From contig OU862927.1 of the NCBI GenBank assembly GCA_917880885.1, positions 19,795,450 through 19,859,449 of the forward strand: 64,000 bases of DNA, in the 5' to 3' direction. This stretch comes from Limnephilus marmoratus (lineage: Eukaryota; Arthropoda; Insecta; Trichoptera; Limnephilidae). Made by a program: the position numbers and the translations under genes. The notes under the pieces were generated by a model, which worked only from the letters and a program-made list of their open reading frames with translations, searched no databases and had not been told where the DNA came from. Positions 30,836 to 41,612 of this stretch are shown piece after piece (position 1 is the first letter of the stretch; each line of letters begins with the position of its first letter).

Positions 30836-31494
30836 TAGTCTGTCAAAAAAGAGTAGAAAATATAAAAACTGGAACTACTAAATTTGTAGACTGGCAACAC
30901 CAATTTAACTGTCAAATATTTTTTTGAAGTGCAATGACACTGAATGTATAGAACACAGTAAACCACATTTAAAAAAAAAAAATTCTTCATGACATAAATT
31001 TGATTAAAAGGTGATTTATAAAGCGATTTGCTTTAATTTAATTTAACATAAATTTGAATTTAACAATAGATAGAAAGGAAGAATCACTAATGATGAGTTT
31101 AGTTATATTACTTTTAAATCTGAATGAGTTAAATATATTCAGATCTACAATTAGAGACATGATCTAAAGCCCAGGCAACGCTAGGTACTTTATCTAGTAT
31201 TAAATAAATATGAGCAATTTCTAAACTGTGCTTTATATTTTATTACATTATAGTTATTCTTCATTATGTTAACACAAAATTTCAAAGGTATAATAATAAT
31301 ATACCTAAATGCAATTCTAATTTTGAGATCGGCGAGTATCTATACTGCAATGAAAAAATATTTTTTCCACTATTATTTCTTATAAAAATGTAGGTTACAC
31401 AGCTTTACTTTAACACCATGAGTTATGTGTTTAGTATTGCCATTTGATCAACAGTGGCGCCCTCATACATTTTCTACTCTTATTTGACAAACTG
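30836..31494. mobile_element. TA-flanked MITE (Tc1/mariner-like)
   Basis: Tips TAGTCTGTCAAAAAAGAGTA and (inward from right) CAGTTTGTCAAATAAGAGTA, each preceded by TA. No transposase. A 'cccaggcaacgctagg' hairpin followed by 'tactttatCTAGT' (31171-31199) inside looks like a Helitron 3' end nested within. Confidence 0.65.
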
Positions 31495-31504
31495 TATGAT
31501 ACAG

Positions 31505-31695
31505 TAAAGTGGCCTAGTAACTTGGCTCAGTTGCCATAAAAGCAGAAGGTCCTAGGTTCGAGTCCCAGAGGTCTTTTTCTGATTTTTCTGTCTCCAGAGT
31601 TTCTCTATTTTATCTTCATTTAATTAAATATTACAATTTAAGGTTATACTCCTCTCTTAAAGTTAAAAATAGTGAATAAATAAATATTTTATTAT
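31505..31695 (+). mobile_element. SINE-C, tRNA-derived, copy 1
   Basis: Head with 'cttggctcagttgc' (A-box-like) and a perfect B box GGTTCGAGTCC, then 'cagaggtctttttctgattt' and an A/T-rich body. It matches 40670-40870. Confidence 0.75.
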
Positions 31696-31854
31696 AATTT
31701 TTTTTTTTCATTTTTCTTGTCAATTATTCGATTTTCGTAGTAGATAACAAAATGTTTTCAAAAAAAAAAAATGTGTTAAAAATCTCGAATTGTTAAAAAA
31801 AGGCGATTTAGTAATTTATTGATAACCATTTTCAACGGGTTACTTTTTAAGATT

Positions 31855-31861
31855 AAAAAAA
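31855..31861 (-). terminator. Pol III T-run terminator of tRNA-Arg
   Basis: Seven consecutive T on the minus strand, 4 bases after the discriminator base of the tRNA: a normal RNA polymerase III stop. Confidence 0.8.
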
Positions 31862-31865
31862 TTTC

Positions 31866-31938
31866 TACCTCCGGTGGGACTCGAACCCACAATCCCCGGC
31901 TTAGGAGGCCGATGCCTTATCCATTAGGCCACGGAGGC
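31866..31938 (-). tRNA. tRNA-Arg (anticodon CCT)
   Basis: A 73-nt cloverleaf on the minus strand, without intron. Acceptor GCCTCCG pairs with CGGAGGT, with the G1-U72 wobble also known in animal tRNA-Arg(CCT). D arm GCCT/AGGC, anticodon arm TCGGC-CTCCTAA-GCCGG with anticodon CCT (reads AGG) except for one end mismatch, T arm GTGGG-TTCGAGT-CCCAC perfect. Discriminator A. Both internal promoter boxes are intact (A box TGGCCTAATGG, B box GGTTCGAGTCC) and a T-run follows. Close resemblance to the animal Arg-CCT consensus and the lack of a SINE body argue for a genuine gene. Confidence 0.95.
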
Positions 31939-32356
31939 TGGTGACATCAGTGAGAAGATTACTGCATAGTTTATTCTACTTATCTTATCTTTTCAAAGGT
32001 CACAAACATCGTACGCAAACACAAGTAGTATAAAATGTAATCTTAGAAAGTAATAACAACTCTCAAAGAAAATATTTTTTAAATGAACCAGTAAAAACAA
32101 AAGTTGCTTCAATATATATCTATTTTCAATTTTCGACCTATTTACGTCATCTCTTGGGCCGGCAAGAAGCCAATTTCAAACAAACAAAAAAATTCAAAGA
32201 AAAAAATAAAAGAACACCGCCAACACCAAAGCCAAATCCTAATTAGATAGTACCGAATATCTTATATTACCAGCTGAAAATTTTTAAACATGACGTCATC
32301 CAATTTAATAAAGTGCTAATCGCGTGTGTGTGTGAATGCCATCAGTTGATAGAATC
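31939..32356. other. No recognised feature
   Basis: AT-rich spacer upstream of the tRNA. Confidence 0.4.
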
Positions 32357-32580
32357 AAAACCTCCTAGATCACAAGGCCGGTACACTGAATGCAATCAGC
32401 CTTCTAACTTGTATGAAATCCTCCAAAAAAAAAATTTTTTTTAAGTAACAAAAATATTTTTAAATAATTTAATAAATAAAAATAAATGGAAAAAATAATG
32501 TAAAATGAGAATTTTTGTGGGACCCCATACAAGGCTGATTTGAATGAGTGTCCCGGCCATGTGATCTAGGAGATTTCGAT
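32357..32580. mobile_element. MITE-C with imperfect inverted repeats
   Basis: Left 'aacctcctagatcacaaggc' and right 'gccatgtgatctaggaga' are inverted and 'aatcagcctt'/'aaggctgatt' pair further inside, around an A-rich centre. A further tip copy is at 27481-27503. Confidence 0.65.
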
Positions 32581-32764
32581 AGAATGCATCGTTATCGACA
32601 ACGAGTCTATCTGCCGAGTGTCAGCTCGATCGGATTTCAAGAAGTGGGTTAATTTCCACTTCCAAGATTTGCATTCATTCATTCACGAAGACAAAATCGA
32701 AATTCAAATGGATTTAAAATGTATTTAAAAAATAGAATCGGACGACGAAACTAAAAAGTTTTCG

Positions 32765-32800
32765 GTAGCAACCGGGACTCGAACCCAGATTCTTCAGTAT
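32765..32800 (-). repeat. tRNA-like T-arm fragment
   Basis: 'gcaaccgggactcgaaccca' is the reverse complement of a T arm with a B box. No other tRNA arms could be assembled. Confidence 0.4.
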
Positions 32801-32964
32801 ATAAAAAATAGTAAAATAATCAATGATAATTTTAGTAACTATTCATCCGAACCAGTAAATTTCACTGTGATTAAACATAATTATGTCAAAATTTTCAATA
32901 TTCATAAATTCCCTGTGTAGCTTAATTTTTAATTATATGAAATCATATCACTTTGAATGTCCGC

Positions 32965-33080
32965 GGCCGATCGTAAAATCAGGCAGATCATGATGCGCCT
33001 AGCTACTTAGTGAAGTGCCTGGCGGCAGATAGTGAAGTGCCTCAGGCGCAACATGATCGGCCTGATTTTACGATTTGCCT
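32965..33080. repeat. Short palindromic hairpin element
   Basis: Arms 32969-33000 and 33047-33078 pair ('cgatcgtaaaatcaggcaga' and 'atcatgatgcgcc' with their complements). The loop has a direct 'agtgaagtgcct' duplication. Confidence 0.8.
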
Positions 33081-33104
33081 GCGACATAAACACCACTTCA
33101 AAAT

Positions 33105-33195
33105 TATAAACATGTTGGAGAACCCATAGTTTGTTCATTAGGATAAAATTAAAATTATTTATTTGATTTTTTTAAATTTTATCCTGATGAAGAAA
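33105..33195. ncRNA. Decayed head-to-head hammerhead pair
   Basis: The minus strand has CTAATGA, a weak helix II and ACATGTT; the plus strand has CTGATGAAGAAACC and is then truncated. Sequence and layout match the pair at 22044-22182, so this is a relic of the same family. Neither copy has a complete core. Confidence 0.45.
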
Positions 33196-33229
33196 CCATT
33201 CATTTGATTGATGTCATTCATTTGAATCA

Positions 33230-33632
33230 TTGACGACCAGCGTGGTCTACGGGTAAGGCTCTTGACTAGCAATCCGAAGTTCGCGGGATCAAATCCCAGC
33301 GTGGGCAAACAAATTTTATTTGATTAATTTGTGTTATTTCACAGTTAATTCATTAAAAATAATATATAGTATATTTGCGTGTATAGTATATTTGCTGTGT
33401 AAGACCACCATTCAGAATTGAAACGTTGCTTGAAATGGCTTTATCCGTGTTTGGTGACCATATCTAAATAGCCAGGTACTTCCCCAACTTCCCCTTCCCA
33501 ATCTCTTTCCCCTCCCTTTCAGCCTCACAACATACCCCAATTGGGGATGCCATAGTCCCACCGGCTCTAGAGCATAGGCTCTAGGCTCGGAGCATCTGAG
33601 ACTCTTGTGAGGTAATCACATAAAATTCCATT
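33230..33632 (+). mobile_element. SINE-B, copy 2
   Basis: tRNA-like head ('aaggctcttgactagcaatc', B-box-like 'gatcaaatccc') joined to 'aaacaaattttatttgatta' and the same body and end as 27960-28380. A ~45-bp deletion is present in the body near 33395. Confidence 0.85.
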
Positions 33633-33884
33633 CATTTGAATAATTTTATTAGTTTGTTTCATTTGATTCATTTAATTCTTTTGATTATTTTGATTCATTT
33701 AAGTCATATATTTTTTAATTAATTTGATTAATCGTTATTATTGCATTTTTGTTTTATATTATATTTCTTAGAAATTATATTTTTATCAAATAGGTCTTTT
33801 TGACAATACCTTGCATTCATAACACAGATAAATTTCATTTGAATTTTTATGGATTAAACCTTTATAACTTTCTTGGACATTTTT
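33633..33884. other. No recognised feature
   Basis: AT-rich, with repeated 'tttgattcattt' wording. Confidence 0.4.
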
Positions 33885-33930
33885 ATTAATGATCGCATCG
33901 GTTTCATCTCATCGCGGGTATCTTCAGATT
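33885..33930 (-). ncRNA. Decayed PLE terminal motif (hammerhead-like)
   Basis: On minus: TACCAATCTGAAGATAC then GATGAAACCGATGCGATC. This aligns with 59361-59405 (TACCAGTCTGAAGATGG...GAAACCGGTTACGATC), so it is the same family, but helix II and the palindrome are broken. Confidence 0.4.
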
Positions 33931-34266
33931 GGTACAATTTGAACGAAATCTGTGGCGTGCATAGCATCAGGAATGAGCGGTATTGGCTCTGTCCTTAATG
34001 TAAATCTGGAAGAAAGTTGTAAAGGCGTTTTGATTTATAAAAAGTAATATAAAAGGTTTTTTAAACTAGAAAAAAAACTTGTAACGATATAGTCGTTACA
34101 CGCGGTTCTTATTTCTGATTATTTTACGGTCATACGGGAATAAAATGGATGAACCGGATATCCTTGAATACATTTGTTTCCGATAAATTTCCGATAAGAG
34201 AGTTCCGTTTGTAAATTAATTGATTCCCAAGTAACATCGTTTAACAGCAGATCAATACACAATATT

Positions 34267-34858
34267 CTAGGGTAGGCTGAAAAGTAATGCACACATGCTT
34301 GTACAGCATGAACAAAATGACCTTCAGAAGCGCGCCAAGTGGAATATGGAAGTGACATTTCTCCTCAATTCGTACACGCAAGTTTGAGGTCGTTGAATTC
34401 ATCCAGTGTATGTTGAGAAGCGGAAGTAATCACAAACCATTTTGGAATATCCAAGGAACTTGACGGCTTCGTTGTTGAACAATTAGGATACTTACCGTAA
34501 AATCTGTGTACGATGGGTACCATGCTATTTTACAGACGAGAACAAGCGGCCCGATTAGAGCCTCTGCAAAATCAGAAGTTACCTATTCCACACCCTTCTC
34601 ACTCCCCCGATCTTTCGCCTTGCGATTTTTATTTCTTTTAATTTTTCAGTTACGTAATGAAAAAACTTATCACACATGTGTCAGTCTTAATGGTCACTAC
34701 ATTGAAAAATAAATATATGATTAGAATCTAAGATATAATGAGATTAGAATCTAAGAATAAATAAAAGATTAGAATGAGCTAAAAATCGTACTTTAATGCA
34801 TTTATTTTGGTACGTGTCTTACAAGCATAAATGTGCATTACTTTTCAGCCCACCCTAG
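34267..34858 (+). mobile_element. Mariner element, internally deleted
   Basis: Inverted tips CTAGGGTAGGCTGAAAAGTA and (inward from right) CTAGGGTGGGCTGAAAAGTA, with about 26 matching bases. Inside, a plus frame near 34590 reads HPSHSPDLSPCDFYFF, the mariner block with the third catalytic aspartate ('SPDLAPCDFHLF'). The 590-bp length against the usual ~1.3 kb shows most of the transposase is gone. Confidence 0.8.
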
Positions 34859-35081
34859 TATTTTAAATAATAATACAAGTCTTACAATGATATGTGTTTT
34901 TTTATAGTTTGTTGTATGTAGCCATGTGGGTTTAAATTTACCAGACTTGTATTTATGCTCTTAAAATAAGTTTTTTTTTCAGTTTAGCGGGGTATTTAAG
35001 TAACTCAAAGTGGTGTCAAAAGGTGTCAAAAATCTGACTATTCAGATCTTATTTTAAAATATAATCAGTGATTAAACTGCT
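34859..35081. other. No recognised feature
   Basis: AT-rich spacer. Confidence 0.4.
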
Positions 35082-35246
35082 CTTAGGGCCAGTTGTTTCA
35101 CAGAATTTGAACGATTTCAAAATTTCAAGTTAGTTTTGTCCAGTTGTTTCACATAAATGAAATGATCATAAAACTTCAATAGAACTTGAATTTTAACTTT
35201 GAAATTTGTAGAATTGTTCAAATTCTGAGAAACAACCCGTCTTAAG
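35082..35246. mobile_element. Small MITE, 'GGTTGTTTCACA' type
   Basis: Left 'ccagttgtttcacagaattt' and right 'aaattctgagaaacaaccc' are inverted, with TTA at the left edge and TAA at the right, which suggests a Harbinger-like 3-bp target. Confidence 0.6.
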
Positions 35247-35530
35247 TGTGGTCTTTTTACATGGACATTATTTAAGATACATTTTACTTCTTGTTTGCTT
35301 CCTTACTCATAACAGTATTTTTACAAGTGGAAAGACATTAGTTTAGGTTATGCGGAAATTATATCAAAAGTAAAAGCTAATTATTATTTCTAATCGTTTT
35401 CTCTGTGAGTGGCGCTAAAGCTGTAGGCAGAAAAATAGTTTTCTAGGAACTAAAACGCAATATAAATATTCCATTTTTATAACACAATTTTATGATATAC
35501 CTATGATGTTGTGTGTATATAAAACGGTTC

Positions 35531-35708
35531 CATGACAACTCAACAAATTGGTATTACAACACCCCTTTGAAAAGTCATTAAAAGTGATGAAAAAAAATTA
35601 AATAAAATAGCCCGTAACTTAACCTAACGTGACCTATTTAACTTAATTATTCCGTCACTTTTAATTCAAAGGAGTGATGAAGTGCTGTTGTTGAGTTGTC
35701 TGGTCATG
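35531..35708. repeat. Imperfect inverted repeat
   Basis: 'catgacaactcaacaa' and 'cacttttaattcaaagga' segments recur inverted at the other end ('ttgttgagttgtctggtcatg' with a 3-base insertion). Probably a small MITE; boundaries uncertain. Confidence 0.5.
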
Positions 35709-35919
35709 AAATAAAATATATTCTTATTAAATTTGAATACGAATGTGAGTATTTTAATTTACATGATGCATTAACAATATAATATGATGCGTAAAAAGAA
35801 AAGAACATTAAAATTAGCTCGAAATGTCAAAATCATTTATAAGATTATTTGTTAACACACCGATTTATAATTTCCATATAAAGCTACCTAATAAAACTCT
35901 TAATAGGTTTAAATAATAC

Positions 35920-36856
35920 TTAGGTTCTTACATATGAAATTGGCGTTTTGCCGTACTGGCAACTTTGATCTCAAATATCTTCTCTTTGGTTAGGAATTCC
36001 AAATTCAAATTTATACAGGTATTTACTCATGTATTTGTGTTTCGAGAATTATAATTCATTTGTTTTTTTCTCATTTTTTTTCTTTGCGTCACTTAGTTTA
36101 CAAAATGGAAAACTTGAAATATCGCGTTATTTACGAGTACGAGTTCCACCGTGGCACCACTGCTGCAGAAACGGCTCGAAGGATTAATATGTGTATGGCG
36201 ACGGTGCCGCAAAAGAAAACACAGTGCGTTTTTGGTTCCAACGTTTTCGTTCTGTAAATTTCGACCTGCAGAACAAGTCCCGTGGACGGCCGGAGACCAC
36301 AGTTGATAATGAAGAATTGAAGGCTATTGTGGAAGCGGATCCATCGCAAACCACGTCCGAGTTAGCTACAGGCTGCGGTGTTAGTGATAAAACTGTTTTA
36401 ATCCACTTGAAGCAAATTGGGAAAGTGAAAAAGCTTGAAAGGTGGGTACCTCACGAATTGAGTGAAGCAAATCAAAAACGCGCGTTAGAACGCTACACCA
36501 CACGCTGCACAACAGACGGCTACCAAATTAGAGAAGCTTCAATTGGTATGTCTAAGACATCCACCGTACTCTCCGGACCTTGCCCCAACAGATTACCATT
36601 TTTTTCGAAATTTGGATAACTTCTTGCAAGGGAAAAAATTCAACTCCGATGGGGCAGTCCAAACCGCCTTCAAAGATTTTATCGATTCCCGTCCGAATGG
36701 TTTTTTTAGTAAAGGGATCGATGAACTACCTATGAGATGGCAAAAGTGCATAGATAGCAATGGTACATACTTTGATTAAATAAATATATTATATTTTCAA
36801 AAATCGACTTTATGTTCCTCCCATACAAAACGCCAATTTCATATGTAAGGACCTAA
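35920..36856 (+). mobile_element. Mariner element with deleted, frameshifted transposase
   Basis: Terminal inverted repeats: TTAGGTTCTTACATATGAAA at the left and (inward from the right) TTAGGTCCTTACATATGAAA, continuing through TTGGCGTTTTG. They enclose a degenerate transposase at 36105-36779. At ~937 bp it is about 350 bp short of a complete mariner. Confidence 0.9.
36105..36779 (+). pseudogene. Mariner transposase, broken
   Basis: Starts MENLKYRVIYEYEFHRGTTA, the N-terminal HTH region, then shifts frame (about 36190) to GDGAAKENTVRFWFQRFRS, the GRPETTVDNEELKAIVEADP linker and the second HTH up to WVPHELSEAN. After about 36505 there is an internal deletion that removes the first two catalytic aspartates. 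A third frame resumes with HPPYSPDLAPTDYHFFRNLD, carrying the last aspartate, and ends at a natural stop after NGTYFD. The protein normally cuts and pastes the element at TA sites; this copy cannot. Confidence 0.92.
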
Positions 36857-37439
36857 TATTATTCGAATAATATATAAATATTTATCCATGTTTGTATTTC
36901 TTTTAATATCTTGTCACAAAGTTACCATTTTGTTGCGTAAAATGAGTATCAGACTAATGTAAAGTTCTTAAATTGCTACATTTGCTCAGAGAAAGCTTTC
37001 TAAATGCAAAATGTTGCTAATTTCGAACCAACAAAGCGAAAAGACTTGGCCGCGAATCACCCACTTTTTTTTTAGAGAGCAATTTCAGTACCGTGGTTAT
37101 AATTTACATTAGTTTTTTTTCTCTTTGGCATCGTTCTAAGATTTTTTTGTATTATTACATAAAAAAAATACTTTTTAGGAATTTGTTGAAGAATGGACGC
37201 ATTTTAAGTACCTACCTACAGAATAATAATTTTAATTTAAAAAAAGAAAACTTTTGGTCCCCGAAAGTTTAGAAATTAATTAGTATTAGAATAACAATCT
37301 TTTAAGTTATTTGGGTCCAATTTTGGAAAGGAATTAGTAAGTTGGATAAACATAATAATTTCTCATGGAAGAAGAAGTAATATTAACAAATTTAAACGAA
37401 AAAATAAAAAGGAACAAGAAACAGTAAATAAAAACTTAA
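36857..37439. other. No recognised feature
   Basis: AT-rich spacer. Confidence 0.4.
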
Positions 37440-37515
37440 CCCGGTCGCAACCAGCATTCGAACCCAGGATCTGTTTTCTTCCCGGTCGAACGCCTAAACC
37501 ATTTCGACCCCTTAT
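37440..37515 (-). pseudogene. tRNA-like sequence
   Basis: Minus strand: 'ggtcgaaatggtttaggcg' (A-box-like) and 'gggttcgaatgctgg' (B box with one mismatch), with acceptor halves GGTCG/CGACC. The anticodon arm does not fold convincingly. Either a decayed tRNA or a SINE head. Confidence 0.45.
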
Positions 37516-37642
37516 TTTTAAGTCATTTTGGTCAAACTCATATTTCAAAATCAGAATCAACTAAAAGATAATTAAGAAAAAAATAGTCGAAGATAATATT
37601 GTTCATTCTAAATTTGGAATGTAAATTTCTTATATATAGACA

Positions 37643-37715
37643 AAAGAGGTCTCAGTGGCCGAATTAAGAGTTAAGGCGTTCGTTTGGAAAGACGAAAGAG
37701 TCTGGTTTCGTTAGC
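37643..37715 (+). pseudogene. tRNA-like sequence, degenerate
   Basis: 'tcagtggccgaattaagagt' resembles the D arm of Ser/Leu tRNAs ('GTGGCCGAGTGGTTAAGG'), followed by 'aaggcgttcgtttggaaaga' and 'tctggtttcg' in place of the B box. It lies 130 bp from another tRNA-like sequence in the opposite orientation. Confidence 0.35.
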
Positions 37716-37861
37716 TTTTTATTTTTCTAGGTCTTGTTCTTTTTCATATTTTCGTTTAGATTTGTTTATATTTTTTTTTCTTCTTCAATGATTTATTACA
37801 TTGACGAGTATAACCTTTAAAAGTTATTATGAAAAAGAGGTACTCTAAAAATAAATTTGAT

Positions 37862-38280
37862 TGCCGGCGTAGTCCAGCGGTAAGGCTCTAAAGTACTCCG
37901 AAGGTCGCGGGATCGAACCCCGGCAATAAATTTGACAAATAAATTTTATTTGATTAATTTGTGTTATTTCACATTTTATTCATTTAAAATAATATGTAGT
38001 ATATTTGCGGCACGTTCCAGAGTGGAAGGTACTCTCAGTATCGCCCCGGTGTAAGACCATCATTCAGAATTGAAACGTTGTTTAAAGTGGTTTTGGCCGT
38101 GTTTGGTGACCAGATCTGAATAGCCAGGTATTTCCCCACATTCCTCTTCCCTATCTCTTTCCGTCCCCACTACCTTCAGCCTCACAACATACCCCAATTG
38201 GGGATGCCATAGTCCCACTGGCTCCAGATGGGAGTAGTTGGGACTCTTGTGCGATATTCGTGTAAAAAAAATGAAAATAA
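37862..38280 (+). mobile_element. SINE-B, copy 3
   Basis: Same head ('cggcgtagtccagcggtaag', B-box-like 'ggatcgaacccc') and body as 27960-28380, ending '...gggactcttg' with an A-rich tail. A deletion in the head removes part of the anticodon arm. Confidence 0.87.
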
Positions 38281-38367
38281 TAATTTCATTTGATGGTTGT
38301 AAAAAATATTTTAAAATATCGTTGAGAACAAAAAAATTTTCACAAATTAAAATAATTGCTTACTAAC

Positions 38368-39087
38368 TTAAGAGCGTTTAACCAGCCAGCGGACGAAAAT
38401 CCACATTTCGTCGAAAGTTGTTCTTCCGATCGTGCAGGGCGGTTACAATGAGAAGGATTGATTATTCTCCGTACCAGCTTTTTTAAATTATAACTCAATA
38501 TCGAATTTATTTCAATCCAAATTAGCTTTAATTTATACCTTCATCCAAAAATGCTGAAAGGCGTGATGATAAAACTATTAAAATAGTGTACTTTTTGTAA
38601 TTATTTATCATTTGAAGTATTTATCATTTTTTAGTAATGTCTAAATTTAATAAGAATGTTAAAAAAATCTGAAATATATTAGTTTGTAAGTGCGCAAATA
38701 AATACACAAATGGACCAATTTTCGTCAAGAAACACATGTACGTACATATTTTTTAATGATTTTATTGAAACTAAAATTAAAATTCTAATACATAACTTTG
38801 CTAGATAATGTATTGATTTATTTTACTGCATGATTACATTATTTGAAATGGGTGTGGTATAATACAAAAACTTTTTTGAAAATTTAAGAAATCTGCCAAT
38901 GACCTATGGAATAACCTTATTATACTAAAAATTAAAAATAATTCTAAAAATTTATTACATAACTATGCTAGATAAAAGAACAATCTTTCGAAATCCATTT
39001 ATAATTTTTTGTGGAAAAGAGTCAATACGTCTAAAAACTTTTTTGAAAATGACGTATTTCCGGCTTTCTCTGGTAATGCCCTCTTAA
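38368..39087 (-). mobile_element. TTAA-flanked MITE, family A, copy 4
   Basis: 720 bp between TTAA sites, nearly identical to 22189-22908 in reverse orientation. Confidence 0.9.
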
Positions 39088-39774
39088 TAACCATTACGGA
39101 GCTTCTCCGCGGGGAAAGCAGAGAGCATGAAAAGTCACACAACTCTTTCTTGTCACACTTCTACCTTCATTCAAACATAATATTATAATCATCAATAACA
39201 AATCAATTATAATTTAAGGATATTGGAAACACAAAGTGCGGATTTGTAGCAGATGTGATATTTTGTCACAACTAAGAAGTAAAGTAAGTGTTAACATCTT
39301 TGAATAACATGAAACGATAGATTTTTGCACTTGCAGTTTTTGTGTTTTTATGTGAAGCAATATAAGGGTTATGCCAATTTTGCACGTGTTCGATTCGATG
39401 ATCGGTCTTATTGGAGAAAAAATAACAGAATTTATCGAAGACAAGTTTTTTTCCCTGTTTTCGTGATATTGCCTTAGTGGTGGTAACGTAAGAACTTTAT
39501 TACGAGCGTATTTTATCTGTAGGGGTTAGCGGGAGGAGATATTCGAAGATTAACAGAAAAGTTTGTCTAAAATATATATTTGTTTATTTATTAAGGTTAT
39601 CGAGAGGATGACAAAATGCCCCATAAGTATTAAAATCAATTTTAATATTTTAGAATGCTGTAAGTTTGTTCGAGAGACCACCAAATAATAATTCTGTACG
39701 TAATAGCTTTAGCCTGGGTGTTTAGTGAATAGTTTTAATAGTAGGGGGGTGATTTTGCAAGGTTTATAATGGGT
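39088..39774. other. No recognised feature
   Basis: AT-rich; the 76-residue minus frame at 39214-39444 has no recognised domain. Confidence 0.4.
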
Positions 39775-40130
39775 TGTAAGGGTGCCCGGATTCACGGGGT
39801 GAGGTTTGTCTGGGTTAGAGTTTGGTGGATAGAGAAACTGGTTGAGGGAGACTTTTTGTCTCCAGATTTTGGATTAAGTTTCGCTAGTATTGTCTTCATT
39901 TAATTAAATATAACAATTTGAGGTTTAACTCATAAAAAAAAAATAAAAAAATTTATCCTCGACTTGCAGAAAGTCAATGGATGTCGCATATTAAAAATAA
40001 AATGGATAAAAAATTATCCGGACACTATCTAGATATCGTTTGAGTTCGGGTTTGAATCTTGCAATCATTTAAAAAGATAGCAGCCAATAATATGTGCGTT
40101 AAGAAAATGAAGATAATGTTGGTAGTTCTT
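39775..40130 (+). mobile_element. Chimeric SINE-A/SINE-C, copy 2
   Basis: SINE-A middle ('agggtgcccggattcacggg' to 'gagggagactttttg') joined to the SINE-C body ('tctccagattttgg', 'ttaattaaatataacaattt') and on to 'gttcgggtttgaatcttgca', the same composite as 30484-30835. Confidence 0.75.
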
Positions 40131-40159
40131 AGTCGAAGTATGATACAGTTAAAAGTGAC

Positions 40160-40650
40160 CGCCAGTGCTGAAAATTCAAAAATTATATTCAAAACAAATA
40201 CTTTCCTTTACAAGAACTTATCCACATTTAACACTTCACAAAATTCTCGCAATACTAGAACAAGACATGCTCACCAACTACAAATACCAAAAACAAACAC
40301 ATCCTTTGAACAAAAACACTACAGATACCAGGCTATAAAACTATACAATTCTCTTCCTACACAATATAAAACAACTAATATTATTGAATACAAAAAAAAC
40401 ATAAGAAACTGGCTACAATCTTTTTAACTTTTAATTTATAATTTTTGTCAAATTGAAGTCGATTTTATATTTTGATTTTTATTGTTTCTCTTTTTGTATT
40501 AGCAATTAACACTCTTTTGTTTTACTATTCACAATTTATAATTCATAATTTACAACTGAAAAATGTCCTCTACAACACAGGTGAACTCCTAGTGTGGAGG
40601 ACAATATATTATACCTTTGTAATGTAAATGTACTAAGAATAAATAAATAA
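40160..40650 (+). pseudogene. LINE ORF2 C-terminal fragment and 3' UTR
   Basis: Within the plus frame ending at 40427, residues NTRTRHAHQLQIPKTNTSFE, QKHYRYQAIKLYNSLP and KKNIRNWLQSF form the end of a non-LTR ORF2 ('R.T...h.L.ip...t......f.yqaiklYNsLP...k'). The 3' UTR follows to an (AAATA)n tail at about 40638-40665. The start of the frame (40059-40160) comes from the adjacent chimeric SINE. Confidence 0.75.
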
Positions 40651-40669
40651 AATAAATAAATAAATTGGA

Positions 40670-40870
40670 TATAGACACCTTGGCTGAGTTGGTAGAGCCG
40701 TTGCCATATAAGTAGAAGGTCCAGGGTTCGAGTCCCAGAGGTCTTTTTCTGATTTTTCTGCCTCCAGATTTTCGATCGAGTTTCGCTAGTTTTATCTTCA
40801 TTTATTTAAATATTACAATTTAAGGTTGTACTCCTATCATAAGGTTAAAAATAATAAATAAAAAAATATA
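40670..40870 (+). mobile_element. SINE-C, tRNA-derived, copy 2
   Basis: The head (about 40677-40744) has an intact Pol III promoter: A box TGGCTGAGTTGG and B box GGTTCGAGTCC. The body has 'tttttctgatttttctgcct' and an A-rich tail. It follows directly on the LINE's AAATA tail. Confidence 0.82.
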
Positions 40871-41200
40871 TTATTATTATTTTTTTTTTAATTTTACTTT
40901 TCAATTATTCGGTTTCTGGTCGCTGAAAGAGTTCTTGATCATTACATTATAACATTTTTTTAGGCTAACATTCCCTGGTTACTATAATAATCTGACGAAA
41001 TTTGAATTCCTGGTATTACCATCTTTATTAGTGGTATCATATCACGTTCTTGAGCCATTTTGCAGAACTTCACTAGAGGATTGAACGTGGCTGGGAGGCA
41101 GATGCTTTGGATTATTCGGTCACTAATCGTTTTTTATGATAAACAGATCTTTTCAGCTTCGGAGGCGAACATGAGTGACGGAGCAGCGGGAAACATTTAC
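40871..41200. other. No recognised feature
   Basis: AT-rich spacer. Confidence 0.4.
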
Positions 41201-41203
41201 AGG

Positions 41204-41612
41204 ATCACCAACACCTCACAGGTCACCCCAAGTGGTTGGCTACGTTTGGTGACTTAGCAGGGTTTCCTGGAGTGAGGTTTTTCCGGGTCTTGGCGGCAGT
41301 TGCGCTTGCCCACCTACTGCGTGGCGGGAAGGGTCGGGAGAGATTGATTGAGGAAGACCTTTCGACCTCTCCAGCAGAACTCTCTCGTAACATCGCCTTG
41401 CACCGTGGTGGGAGGGATAGATTCATAAGGTCGGCACTCCTTGACACCCTGACTCCCTGATTCCAATCCACCCTTCATACCTTTTTCCTTCCCAGAACTT
41501 CCTCTCTTTCCTTTCCTTAAAAAAACTCTCGACGCAGCATTCCCAAAGATGTCGTAGGCCGTGAAGGGAATTATTTTCCTCAAGGCCTCTTGCGAGGGAC
41601 TAATAAAAAAAT
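41204..41612 (+). mobile_element. SINE-A, nearly complete body
   Basis: From 'aggtcaccccaagtgg' through 'cttgcccacctactgcgtgg', 'ctccagcagaactctctcg' and 'ccttgcaccgtggtgggagg' to the 3' 'attttcctcaaggcctc'. Only the extreme 5' head is missing. The long frames on both strands here are not conserved as protein between copies. Confidence 0.87.
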
